From an uncultured Clostridia bacterium (GTDB lineage: Bacteria; Bacillota; Clostridia; Tissierellales; Peptoniphilaceae), in the NCBI GenBank assembly GCA_945916025.1, contig CAMEGD010000014.1:1-21749 (forward strand): a stretch of 21,749 bases of DNA. The letters run 5' to 3'. Position numbers and translations under genes: made by a program. A model generated the notes under the pieces. That model ran no database searches, had not been told where the DNA came from, and saw only the letters and a list, made by a program, of their open reading frames with translations. Shown one piece after another: positions 7,218 through 14,284 of the stretch. Position 1 is the first letter of the stretch. Each line of letters starts with the position of its first letter.

Positions 7218-7981
7218 CTTTTCTTTTTCTCCTTTGCTAACAATGCTGCCCCAAGAGCGCCAGCATATTTACCATTTTCTATTTTTTCTACCTTAACTTC
7301 CATTTTTTGGGAAAGCACCTTTATAAAATAATCATTTCCACTTAGTCCACCAGTTAATATAATCCTACTAGGCATATTTAGCCTATTTGCCAGTTGAACT
7401 ACTTTTTGAGCTACTGAATCCACAACTCCAGCAGCTATGTCTTGTCTTTTTTTACCTTGGCCAATGTAGTTTATAACCTCAGACTCAGCGAAGACGGTAC
7501 ACAAAGAGGAGATGGGAATAACTTGGCCAGCTTCAGCTAGTTTAAATAGATCATCTAAAGTAACTGCAAGTCTATTTGCCATAACTTCTAGGAATTTCCC
7601 AGTGCCAGCAGAACACTTGTCGTTCATGAGAAAGTCCCTTACCATGTCTTTTTCTAAGACAATAGCCTTTGTATCTTGGCCTCCTACATCAATAATTCCA
7701 ATATTTCCATCCTTTGCAAGTTCTCTTCCACCTCTACCGTGGCAAGTTATTTCTGTAATTACAAAATCTGCATAATCTACAGCAATCCTTCCGTATCCAG
7801 TTGCAACTACTCTGGTATCACTAGATTCAACATCTATATTTTTTTCTAACAAATTTTTCCTTATAGTATTTGCTGTTTCAACACTTGACCAACCTGTAGG
7901 TAGTGTAAAGAATAAATTATTATCTCCTTGTACTACAACCTTAGTAGCTGTAGACCCAATATCAATTCCAATATAATTCAT
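7214..7981 (-). CDS. ATP-dependent acyl-CoA dehydratase activase (BadF/BadG/HgdC family)
   Basis: A 255-residue ASKHA-fold ATPase that, as a homodimer holding one [4Fe-4S] cluster, uses ATP hydrolysis to push low-potential electrons into its partner reductase. Seen: phosphate-binding GIDIGSTATK (residues 5-14), DVGGQDTK (98-105), cluster cysteines Cys123 in NDKCSAGTGKF and Cys161 in SSLCTVFAESE, and adenosine-site LTGGLS near 209-214. The start is taken as ATG 7981 because AGGAG lies 5 bases before it; a GTG two codons upstream (7987) overlaps that site. It begins 2 bases after the DUF3343 stop and overlaps the reductase start by 4 bases, so the three are one translational unit. It should activate the adjacent double-cubane protein. 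Confidence 0.93.
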   Translation of the reverse strand: MNYIGIDIGSTATKVVVQGDNNLFFTLPTGWSSVETANTIRKNLLEKNIDVESSDTRVVATGYGRIAVDYADFVITEITCHGRGGRELAKDGNIGIIDVGGQDTKAIVLEKDMVRDFLMNDKCSAGTGKFLEVMANRLAVTLDDLFKLAEAGQVIPISSLCTVFAESEVINYIGQGKKRQDIAAGVVDSVAQKVVQLANRLNMPSRIILTGGLSGNDYFIKVLSQKMEVKVEKIENGKYAGALGAALLAKEKKKR

Positions 7982-7983
7982 AA

Positions 7984-8214
7984 TCACTCCTTAAAATTCA
8001 CTAGGGCTAACTTTTCCCAGTGTAGATTGTACTTTTTTAAATAACTTAAGACTTCCTCTTCATTTGAAGAATCAGTTTTCCAGGCCAGGCCACAGCCGGC
8101 ACTCATTTCATTTGGTATAGGAATAAGTTTTCCTGGTATATTATATTTTTTTGCACATATTTCCAGGGCCATTGCATTTGTAGTTGTATCAAATCCAATA
8201 ACGATTCTTTTCAA
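7984..8214 (-). CDS. DUF3343 protein, putative Se/S carrier
   Basis: A 76-residue protein of the DUF3343 family, which is often annotated as a putative Se/S carrier-like protein and resembles the C-terminal part of YedF-type proteins. Seen: an N-terminal beta strand RIVIGFDTTTNAMALE and the characteristic PIPNEMSAGCGLAWKT block, in which Cys41 is the candidate carrier residue; Cys20 is the only other cysteine. It starts with TTG (8212-8214) directly after a strong GGAGGAGA site, and no in-frame ATG exists near the conserved N-terminus. It is the first gene of the operon and is divergent from lysR. A role handing a chalcogen between the PLP enzyme and the reductase or SelD is inferred from context; no activity can be read directly. 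Confidence 0.8.
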   Translation of the reverse strand: MKRIVIGFDTTTNAMALEICAKKYNIPGKLIPIPNEMSAGCGLAWKTDSSNEEEVLSYLKKYNLHWEKLALVNFKE

Positions 8215-8358
8215 GTCTCCTCCATAATAAATGTAGTTTTAGTTGTATGATTAAAATATAACACTAAAAGAGGGCGTTTACTAATTATTTAATGCTATAA
8301 ATACAATTAATCTATTGAAAAAACTTATAAATGTTGTATTATAATAAAGAGGTGCTAA
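8215..8358. promoter_or_regulatory. Divergent regulatory region with two AT-rich dyads
   Basis: The 144-bp gap between the operon and lysR holds TTTTAGT..ACTAAAA (8237-8269) and TTAAT-N12-ATTAA (8289-8310), both inverted repeats. On the minus strand a TATATT -10 (8255-8260) lies inside the first dyad and lacks a good -35, as expected of an activator-dependent promoter. On the plus strand TTGAAA (8315-8320) and TATTAT/TATAAT (8337-8345) precede lysR, which has an AGAGGTG ribosome site. Binding of the LysR protein here is inferred from the divergent layout usual for that family. Confidence 0.5.
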
Positions 8359-9255
8359 ATGGATATTAGACAAATAGAAACATTCGTAGAAGTGGTAAAT
8401 TGTAAGAGTTTCTCAAAGGCAGCAGATAATTTATTTCTAACGCAGCCAACTATTAGTTCCCATATATCTGCCTTGGAGAAGGAATTTAGTTCCCAATTAA
8501 TTAGAAGGACTACTAAGGATTTTGAGGTTACAGAAGCTGGCCTAAAATTGTATTCCTATGGGGTAAGAATTTTATCAATTAGAGACAAAATTAATGAAAG
8601 TCTTATGGGAGGCAGAAACATCCTACTTAAGATAGGAAGTTCCTCTGCAGTAGGTTTTTGTGATTTGCCAAAATTAGTGTCTTTATTTAACAAGGAATTT
8701 CCAGACATAAAGTTCAGTGTAACTAATTCTGACAGTATGGATATTATAAAAAAAGTCAATGAAGGTATTTTAGAAGTAGGACTAGTAGGAACAAAAGTAG
8801 ATGATTTTGACCTTCAATATGTACCTTTTACAAAGGACAAGCTTGTTTTTGTTATGCCTAAGAATGAAAAATATCTAGCTATTTCAAAATCCAAAAGTTT
8901 CTTAAATGACTTACTTAAAGAGCCATTTATTATGAGGGAAGATGACTCTGGAACAAAAATAGAAATACTTAAGTACCTATCCAAAAACAAAATGAAACCT
9001 GAAAACTTGAATATAGTAGCCTCAATGTCTGATCCTTTTTCAATAATCGAATGTATAAAACATGGTCTTGGAATATCAATTCTTTCCACAAAAATTTTAG
9101 ACGTTAGTAAAAATGACGATATTATTGTAAAGGAACTGGATAGTGAACATTCAAGACAATTTTATCTTGTAAGTCCAAAGGAAAAGTATATGTCTAACTT
9201 GGCTAAGGAATTTGTAAACTTTGTTTTAAGTGTAACCTCAGAAAAATCCCTTTAA
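8359..9255 (+). CDS. LysR-family regulator, probably selenium-metabolism associated
   Basis: A 298-residue LysR-type regulator. The winged helix-turn-helix occupies residues 1-60 (MDIRQIETFVEVV, then SFSKAADNLFLTQPTISSHI as recognition region, LEKEFSSQLIRRT). The C-terminal two-lobed effector domain runs from about 90 to 295, with KIGSSSAVGFCDLP at its start and HGLGISILS near residue 238. It is transcribed away from the DUF3343-activase-reductase operon, the usual arrangement for a LysR protein and its target. tRNA-Sec begins 4 bases after its stop, with no room for a separate promoter. LysR proteins of this size beside Sec genes form a recognised family in clostridia, and this copy fits that setting. 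The effector is unknown; a selenium species or Cys-derived metabolite would make sense. Confidence 0.88.
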   Translation: MDIRQIETFVEVVNCKSFSKAADNLFLTQPTISSHISALEKEFSSQLIRRTTKDFEVTEAGLKLYSYGVRILSIRDKINESLMGGRNILLKIGSSSAVGFCDLPKLVSLFNKEFPDIKFSVTNSDSMDIIKKVNEGILEVGLVGTKVDDFDLQYVPFTKDKLVFVMPKNEKYLAISKSKSFLNDLLKEPFIMREDDSGTKIEILKYLSKNKMKPENLNIVASMSDPFSIIECIKHGLGISILSTKILDVSKNDDIIVKELDSEHSRQFYLVSPKEKYMSNLAKEFVNFVLSVTSEKSL

Positions 9256-9259
9256 TTTT

Positions 9260-9354
9260 GGGGGCGAATGAGTTTCTGGTGTGCTCTGCGGTCTTCAAAA
9301 CCGTTATGAGAAGAGTTCTTCTTGGGTTGGTTCGATTCCAACTCGTCTCCGCCA
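9260..9354 (+). tRNA. selC: tRNA-Sec (anticodon TCA)
   Basis: A 95-nt selenocysteine tRNA. The 8-bp acceptor stem GGGGGCGA (9260-9267) pairs with TCGTCTCC (9343-9350), and the 5-bp T stem GTTGG/CCAAC encloses TTCGATT, giving the 8+5 form of bacterial tRNA-Sec. The anticodon TCA (9295-9297) lies in a CTTCAAA loop on a GCGGT/ACCGT stem, and a long variable arm follows. Discriminator G9351 and encoded CCA (9352-9354). It reads UGA in grdA and grdB. It starts 4 bases after the lysR stop, so it is probably cut out of a lysR-selC transcript. Confidence 0.97.
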
Positions 9355-9361
9355 AATAGTA

Positions 9362-9394
9362 AACCCTGTATTTAAAATTAATACAGGGTTCTTT
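9362..9394. terminator. Shared terminator between tRNA-Sec and selB
   Basis: AACCCTGTATT (9362-9372) pairs perfectly with AATACAGGGTT (9380-9390) around a 7-nt AT loop, followed on the plus strand by CTTTT. The right arm lies inside the last codons of selB (stop 9378-9380), so one hairpin serves both converging units. The T-run is weak on the minus side. Confidence 0.82.
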
Positions 9395-11252
9395 TATCTT
9401 CATTTCTCTTCGTGATTTTATTTTTGTCAAAGTCTTCCAGTAGGGCTAAGGAAGATTTTCTAGAAAATCCAACTAAGTCCCTAAAGTCTCCAATGGTTAT
9501 TTCCTTATTTTCTTCCAGATACTTTATTAAAGACTCTTTTATATTTTCGTAAAATTCCCTTCTAATTACAAAATTATCTACTTTCTTTACTTGGTCTTTC
9601 ATTAGGAAGGTTAAGGCATTTTTTTCATCCTTGTTACTTCCAAAGTCTGAATCCTTTAATAAGTTAGGCTCATTAGCCTTTAATCTGTTCAGAATATCAT
9701 TTATTACCTTATCAGAGCCCTTAGAATCTACAACAAAGTCCTTCATACTTATATATACGGAATTTACATTAAACTTCTTAGTAAATAAGACACTAGCCAA
9801 GATTTTGTTAAAATCCTTAGGTGGAATTTTCTTTGCTAATTTTTCCCTTAGTTCTTCTTTTTTGTATCCTTCTTCAAGGGGAAAGTCCCTGTGATATTTA
9901 GTAAGAAGGTGAGAAATTTCCTCTATAAGGGTCTTTAAGTAGGCCACACTAAAGTACAAGTCATTTATTTTATAGATTTTCTTTTCTTTGATTAGGTCAC
10001 CGATATTTTTTTCAATTTCAGATTCAATTTGACCAGTATAAGAATATATTTCTCCAAAACTTGTTCCAAAATCTACCTTGTTTATATAGTCATAAATCAT
10101 TTCCTTAAGGCCAAACCTTTCCTTTTCCAAAAGGTCTTCTAAGTGTTTTTTGTCCTTAATATTATATTTTTCTGTAATTGTATCTAAAACTACCCCTCCA
10201 CCAATTGTATCAACAGGGGAGTAGGACCTAATTACAAACCTATCTCCAATTTTACAATATATAGGTTCTTCTAGTCTAAGTTGGACTATGGCTTCTTGGC
10301 CACTAATTATTTCTGCCTTGTCTAAGGGAACTATTCTAGCTAATATTTCTCTAGTTCCGTGGAAGAGTCTAATCCTAGACCAGTGTTCTAAAAGCAAATC
10401 AGTATGTTTTGAAAGCCTAATTCTAGCGTCTAAGATACTTGATTCCACAAGGGAATTTTTACTGGCAATTATATGGCCACGACTAATTTCTTCCTTGTCT
10501 AAGTTGGTAATATTTATAGCTGTTCTTTGTCCCTTGGAAGCTCTTTCTACACTTTGTCCATGAACTTCCATAGACCTGATTTTTACTTCCTTATTAGAAG
10601 GGTAGAGCTGGTATTTTTCTTCTATATCTAAAAATCCTTCTATTAAAGTCCCAGTAACTATAGTTCCATGACCCTTTAAAGTAAAGGACCTATCTACATT
10701 TAGCCTAGTTGGCACTAGTTTATCTTCACTAGTTTCTTCTATTTCAATGGACTTTTCTTGGATAAGTGAAATCAGCTCATCAAATCCTCTTTTAGAAATA
10801 GAATCTACCTTTACAATTGGTGAATCTACTAGAATTGTATTTTTTAAAGACTCCCTAATGTCTAACTCAACTAAATCTAATATGTCTTCTTCCACAGTAT
10901 CGCATTTAGTTATTACTATTATTGAAGACTTAACTCCCATATAAGTTAAGATTTCTGCATGCTCTAGAGTCTGAGGCATAACCCCGTCGTCAGCAGCAAT
11001 AATCATTAGGACTAGGTCTACACCAACAGCACCACTCATCATATTTTTTACAAACCTTTCATGGCCTGGTGCATCTATTATGCCAACTCGGCTTTTGTTA
11101 GGTAAATCAAAGTAGGTAAAGCCTAAGTTTATGGAAATACCCCTTCTTTTTTCTTCTTCAAGGTTGTCAGTATCCCTTCCTGTTAGGGCCTTTATTAAGG
11201 TTGTTTTTCCGTGATCAATGTGACCTGCCGTTCCTAAAATTACATATTTCAT
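9378..11252 (-). CDS. selB: Selenocysteine-specific translation elongation factor SelB
   Basis: A 624-residue specialised elongation factor that carries Sec-tRNA-Sec to UGA codons marked by a SECIS hairpin. The GTPase domain (about 1-170) shows GTAGHIDHGKTTL (G1), RRGISINLGF (G2), DAPGHERFV (G3) and ITKCD (G4). Beta-barrel domains II and III follow (DRSFTLKGHGTIVTGT; the conserved DTIGGGVVLD near 350). The C-terminal 260 residues are the winged-helix array that binds the SECIS RNA, ending in the REFYENIKESLIKYLEE and ITIGDFRDLVGFSRK blocks. Length is typical. Its ATG overlaps the selA stop by 4 bases (ATGA), with GGTGAT as ribosome site inside selA. It serves grdA and grdB in this window. Confidence 0.97.
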   Translation of the reverse strand: MKYVILGTAGHIDHGKTTLIKALTGRDTDNLEEEKRRGISINLGFTYFDLPNKSRVGIIDAPGHERFVKNMMSGAVGVDLVLMIIAADDGVMPQTLEHAEILTYMGVKSSIIVITKCDTVEEDILDLVELDIRESLKNTILVDSPIVKVDSISKRGFDELISLIQEKSIEIEETSEDKLVPTRLNVDRSFTLKGHGTIVTGTLIEGFLDIEEKYQLYPSNKEVKIRSMEVHGQSVERASKGQRTAINITNLDKEEISRGHIIASKNSLVESSILDARIRLSKHTDLLLEHWSRIRLFHGTREILARIVPLDKAEIISGQEAIVQLRLEEPIYCKIGDRFVIRSYSPVDTIGGGVVLDTITEKYNIKDKKHLEDLLEKERFGLKEMIYDYINKVDFGTSFGEIYSYTGQIESEIEKNIGDLIKEKKIYKINDLYFSVAYLKTLIEEISHLLTKYHRDFPLEEGYKKEELREKLAKKIPPKDFNKILASVLFTKKFNVNSVYISMKDFVVDSKGSDKVINDILNRLKANEPNLLKDSDFGSNKDEKNALTFLMKDQVKKVDNFVIRREFYENIKESLIKYLEENKEITIGDFRDLVGFSRKSSLALLEDFDKNKITKRNEDKRTLY

Positions 11253-12631
11253 AGACTATCACCAAAATATTCCTTTAAAACTTCAACAATTTTTGGAAAG
11301 TCCTTTTCCATAATAGTCCTAAAATCCAAGTGGACCTTATCGTCATATACATTAGCAATTATGTGGTAATCAGAAAGTCGTAAGCACCTTTCTAAATCTA
11401 AGACACCCCTAGGAGATTTTATGGAAATAGCCTTAGACTTTAGTTTTTCATCAGGATAGGCCCCTCCACCCACTAGGGAATAAGTATCCTCAAGGCTATA
11501 CTCTATATTTGGAATTTCTGAAGATAGGATATTTCCAAAGACCCTTGCCTTTTTCTCAATTTCATCAAGGGGCATACAAATCATATTTAAAGTAGGTATT
11601 TCCCTGATGGCTATATTTTCATCAATATACTGGAAAAGGGTGGCTTCTAGGGCAGCCAGTGTAAGTTTACAAACTCTAAAGGCTCTTAGTAGTTGGTTTT
11701 TTTTGATTTTATTTATTAAGTCGGATCTTCCGCAAATTATTCCTCCTTGAGGTCCCCCTAGAAGTTTGTCACAGGAAAAGGAAACTAGGTCAATTCCTTC
11801 CTTTATACAATCAGAGACAGTTCTTTCTGCTTGGAGACCATACTTTGACAAGTCAATTAAGGACCCAGAGCCCAGGTCTTCAAATACATGTATGTTAGAA
11901 TTTTTAGTAAGGTCTTTTAGTTCAGTTGCACTTACTTCTTCATGGAAGCCTATTACCTTAAAATTAGAGGTGTGGACCTTCATTAAGACCCTAGTATTTT
12001 CATTAATATTATTTTCATAGTCGTATAGGTGGGTTCTGTTAGTGGCCCCTACTTCAACAAGTCTTGTTCCAGACCTTTCCATTATTGAAGAGACCCTAAA
12101 GGTATCCCCAATTTCTACTAGCTCTCCACGGCTAACAATTGTTTCTTTGTCATAGGCGAAGGTATTGAGCATTAGAAAAACAGCAGCTGCATTATTATTT
12201 ACAATAATGGCATCATCTGCTCCAGTTAGATTTTTTATTACTTCTACAACTTGGTTATATCTAGAACCTCTCTTCCCATGACTTAGGTCATACTCTAAAT
12301 TTGAATAGGAAGAGGCAATTTCTTTTATCCTTTGGATGGCCTTGTCAGACAAGAGGGCTCGTCCTAAATTTGTATGTAATACAACCCCAGTTGCATTTAT
12401 AGTATTTTTAAATGAATAGAACCTATCCTTAGATAATTCTTCTTCAATATCCTTGTAAATATCCTCTACTTCAAAATTAAAATCCTTGTATTCTTTGATT
12501 TTTTCCCTATATTGATCAAAAACAAAATTTGAGACATATTTAACAAAATCTTTGGAAATATGAGGTTCTTTTTCTTCAAAGACTGATAATAGTTGGTTTA
12601 CTTGTGGTAGTTTTTTATATTTATTGTTCAT
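11249..12631 (-). CDS. selA: L-seryl-tRNA(Sec) selenium transferase SelA
   Basis: PLP enzyme that turns Ser-tRNA-Sec into Sec-tRNA-Sec using selenophosphate. About 460 residues, normal for the family. Seen: N-terminal LPQVNQLL, INATGVVLHTNLGRALL, the EYDLSHGKRGSR block, FEDLGSGSLIDL, and the PLP lysine (Lys289) in SFSCDKLLGGPQGG. The start is placed at ATG 12631 (MNNKYKKLP) because GGGGTG lies 4-5 bases before it; the ATG six codons earlier (12649) has no ribosome site and GGGGTG would fall inside its coding sequence. It heads the selA-selB operon and is divergent from the glycine riboswitch-grd operon, so the enzyme set for Sec and its main users share one intergenic region. Confidence 0.96.
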   Translation of the reverse strand: MNNKYKKLPQVNQLLSVFEEKEPHISKDFVKYVSNFVFDQYREKIKEYKDFNFEVEDIYKDIEEELSKDRFYSFKNTINATGVVLHTNLGRALLSDKAIQRIKEIASSYSNLEYDLSHGKRGSRYNQVVEVIKNLTGADDAIIVNNNAAAVFLMLNTFAYDKETIVSRGELVEIGDTFRVSSIMERSGTRLVEVGATNRTHLYDYENNINENTRVLMKVHTSNFKVIGFHEEVSATELKDLTKNSNIHVFEDLGSGSLIDLSKYGLQAERTVSDCIKEGIDLVSFSCDKLLGGPQGGIICGRSDLINKIKKNQLLRAFRVCKLTLAALEATLFQYIDENIAIREIPTLNMICMPLDEIEKKARVFGNILSSEIPNIEYSLEDTYSLVGGGAYPDEKLKSKAISIKSPRGVLDLERCLRLSDYHIIANVYDDKVHLDFRTIMEKDFPKIVEVLKEYFGDSL

Positions 12632-12713
12632 TTCACACCCCATAATCAATGAATCTATTTATAGAAAAATCGAATATACATATGTTAAAAATTAAGAAAA
12701 CTTATATTCTATA

Positions 12714-12742
12714 TTGATTTTTACCTCTAAAACAATTATTAT
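12714..12742 (+). promoter_or_regulatory. Promoter of the glycine reductase operon
   Basis: TTGATT (12714-12719) and TATTAT (12737-12742) with a 17-base spacer, about 30 bases before the riboswitch P1 stem. The same gap must also hold the minus-strand selA promoter, for which I see no clear match. Confidence 0.55.
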
Positions 12743-12772
12743 AAGTATAAGCGAATTAATAATTTAGTTCAA

Positions 12773-12894
12773 GTGATATTGCAAAGAGATTTCCTAGTGA
12801 AAACCGAAGGGACAAGGTTAGATAGCCGATTCTAGCTGAAATTCTCAGGTTCAATATTTGCAATTGATGAGACTCTGAAGTTTAGCGACAGGGG
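12773..12894 (+). promoter_or_regulatory. Glycine riboswitch, single aptamer with 3' ghost helix
   Basis: P1 is ATTGCAAA (12778-12785) pairing with TTTGCAAT (12857-12864). Inside are the conserved glycine-aptamer blocks AGAGATTTCC, ACCGAAGGGACAAGG and TCTCAGGTT, with the same order and spacing as each aptamer of the Bacillus gcvT riboswitch. There is no second full aptamer. Instead CTCTG (12873-12877) pairs with CAGGG (12889-12893), a small helix matching the 'ghost aptamer' of type-1 singlet glycine riboswitches. It controls the grd operon, so glycine should switch on its own reduction. Confidence 0.9.
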
Positions 12895-12897
12895 AAA

Positions 12898-12929
12898 GGC
12901 AAAGGCTTTTTCTTTGTTGCTATTTTTTT
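12898..12929 (+). terminator. Expression platform of the glycine riboswitch
   Basis: GGCAAAG (12898-12904) pairs with CTTTGTT (12912-12918) and is followed by TATTTTTTT (12921-12929), a plausible regulated terminator. A competing pairing GGGAAAG (12892-12898) with CTTTTTC (12906-12912) is also possible and overlaps the ghost-helix strand, which suggests mutually exclusive folds. The mechanism is inferred. Confidence 0.6.
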
Positions 12930-12949
12930 ATCTAAAGGTGGTAAAATTA

Positions 12950-13315
12950 TTGATTTTAATTACAAATAACAAAAAATTCCTCAACTACAAGAAAATTGAA
13001 GTTGAGTTTAAAGACGACAAATATATAGATGTTTTTTATAGGGCAAGAGATTATATTCATACAAATTATAAATTAATAACCCATCCCCTATATGGAAACA
13101 TAACTCCAACTACTACAATTTACAGGTCAATTGTATTGGAAAAATCTGACAAACTAGACCTGGAGTCCTTAGAAATCATAGAAGGCTCTATTGAAAAGGT
13201 ATTGAGAATTCTCAACACTGAAAAACTAAAGTTAATAACGGATTCAATCCGTGAAGATTTAGAGTTTATTGACTATACCCTTATTAGTGAGACTCTAGAC
13301 AATATAATTAAATAG
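12950..13315 (+). CDS. grdX: GrdX family protein, first gene of the glycine reductase operon
   Basis: A 121-residue protein of the GrdX family, regularly found at the head of grd operons; its biochemical role is not established. Recognisable are the N-terminal LILITNN, the VEFKDDKYIDVFYRARDYIH segment (here KDDKYIDVFYRARDYIH), and THPLYGNITPTTTIYRSI, which matches the family's HPL.G...P....Y.S pattern. The start is set at TTG 12950: AAAGGTGG at 12934-12941 is the only ribosome site, and the family begins at the ILITNN strand. An earlier TTG in frame (12914) lies inside the riboswitch terminator hairpin and is rejected. It is followed by trxB after 11 bases with AGGAGG between them. Confidence 0.87.
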   Translation: MILITNNKKFLNYKKIEVEFKDDKYIDVFYRARDYIHTNYKLITHPLYGNITPTTTIYRSIVLEKSDKLDLESLEIIEGSIEKVLRILNTEKLKLITDSIREDLEFIDYTLISETLDNIIK

Positions 13316-13326
13316 GAGGTTTTGTC

Positions 13327-14268
13327 ATGTATGACTTAGTCATATTAGGAGCTGGTCCAGGAGGACTTTCTGCTGGCTTGTATGCAGGAAGGGCTAGACT
13401 AAATACCCTGATTATTGAAAAAGGTGGTATTGGTGGACAAATTGCTGCTACAGATTCAATTGAAAATTATCCAGGTTCTTTAGTAGGAGACCATGAAAGT
13501 GGTGTTTCTTTAACTGCAAGAATGAAAGAACAAGCACAAAATTTTGGCTGCGAACTTAAAATAGGTACTGCAGTTGATGTGGACTTTTCTAGTCACCCAA
13601 AAACAATTACCTTATCTGACGGTGAAGTAATTGAATCAAAGGGAGTAATAATAGCTACTGGAGCTAGTCCAAGAAAACTTAATGTTCCAGGAGAAAAAGA
13701 ATATACTGGAAAAGGTGTTTCATACTGTGCAACTTGCGATGCGAACTTTTTTGAAGACTTTGAAGTTGTAGTTGTTGGCGGTGGAAACTCTGCCATAGAA
13801 GAAGCTATTTACCTAGCAAAATTTGCAAGAAAAGTAACGATATTAGTTAGAAGAGATGTTCTAAGATGTGATGCAGTTGTAAAAGAAGAAGCAGATGAAA
13901 CTGAAAACCTTGAAATCCTTTACAACACTTCTATAAAGGAAATCCAAGGAGATCCTTTTGTAAACAAACTTATATTAATTGACAATGTAACAAAGGAAGA
14001 AAGAGAACTTTTAGCTGACGAAGACGATGGACTAATGGGAGTTTTTGTATTTGTAGGAACTGACCCTCAATCTAAGATATTTGAAGGCAAAGTAGAAATG
14101 ACTGAAAATGGAAACATTGTTACAGACCAACTAATGAGGACAAACGTGCCATTGGTTTATGCTATTGGAGATGTTAGAGATACTCCATTAAGACAGGTGG
14201 TTACAGCAGCAAGCGATGGAGCTATAGCGGCTGTTACTATAGAAAAAGAATTAAAATCAGTAAAGTAA
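13327..14268 (+). CDS. trxB: Thioredoxin reductase of the glycine reductase system
   Basis: A 313-residue flavoprotein that passes electrons from NAD(P)H to thioredoxin. Seen: FAD-binding GAGPGGLSAG (residues 8-17), ATGASPRKL, the redox pair Cys134-Ala-Thr-Cys137 in YCATCDANFF, the nucleotide-binding VVGGGNSAIEEA near 155, and the closing FAD motif YAIGDVRDTPLRQVVTAASDG. The second dinucleotide site lacks the classical HRR..R signature in full (it has VRRDVLRCDAV), so the choice of NADPH or NADH cannot be read safely. Start ATG has AGGAGG seven bases upstream. It sits between grdX and trxA, so its job here is to reduce the thioredoxin that recharges GrdA/GrdB. Confidence 0.95.
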   Translation: MYDLVILGAGPGGLSAGLYAGRARLNTLIIEKGGIGGQIAATDSIENYPGSLVGDHESGVSLTARMKEQAQNFGCELKIGTAVDVDFSSHPKTITLSDGEVIESKGVIIATGASPRKLNVPGEKEYTGKGVSYCATCDANFFEDFEVVVVGGGNSAIEEAIYLAKFARKVTILVRRDVLRCDAVVKEEADETENLEILYNTSIKEIQGDPFVNKLILIDNVTKEERELLADEDDGLMGVFVFVGTDPQSKIFEGKVEMTENGNIVTDQLMRTNVPLVYAIGDVRDTPLRQVVTAASDGAIAAVTIEKELKSVK

Positions 14269-14284
14269 AGGAGGAGGAAAAGAA

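Noticed and set aside
12865..12894. Second full glycine aptamer
   Set aside because: No second CCGAAGG or CTCAGG core is present; only the short ghost helix is seen.
12914..12952. Upstream TTG at 12914 as start of grdX
   Set aside because: It lies inside the riboswitch terminator hairpin and T-run; AAAGGTGG at 12934-12941 and the family N-terminus point to TTG 12950.
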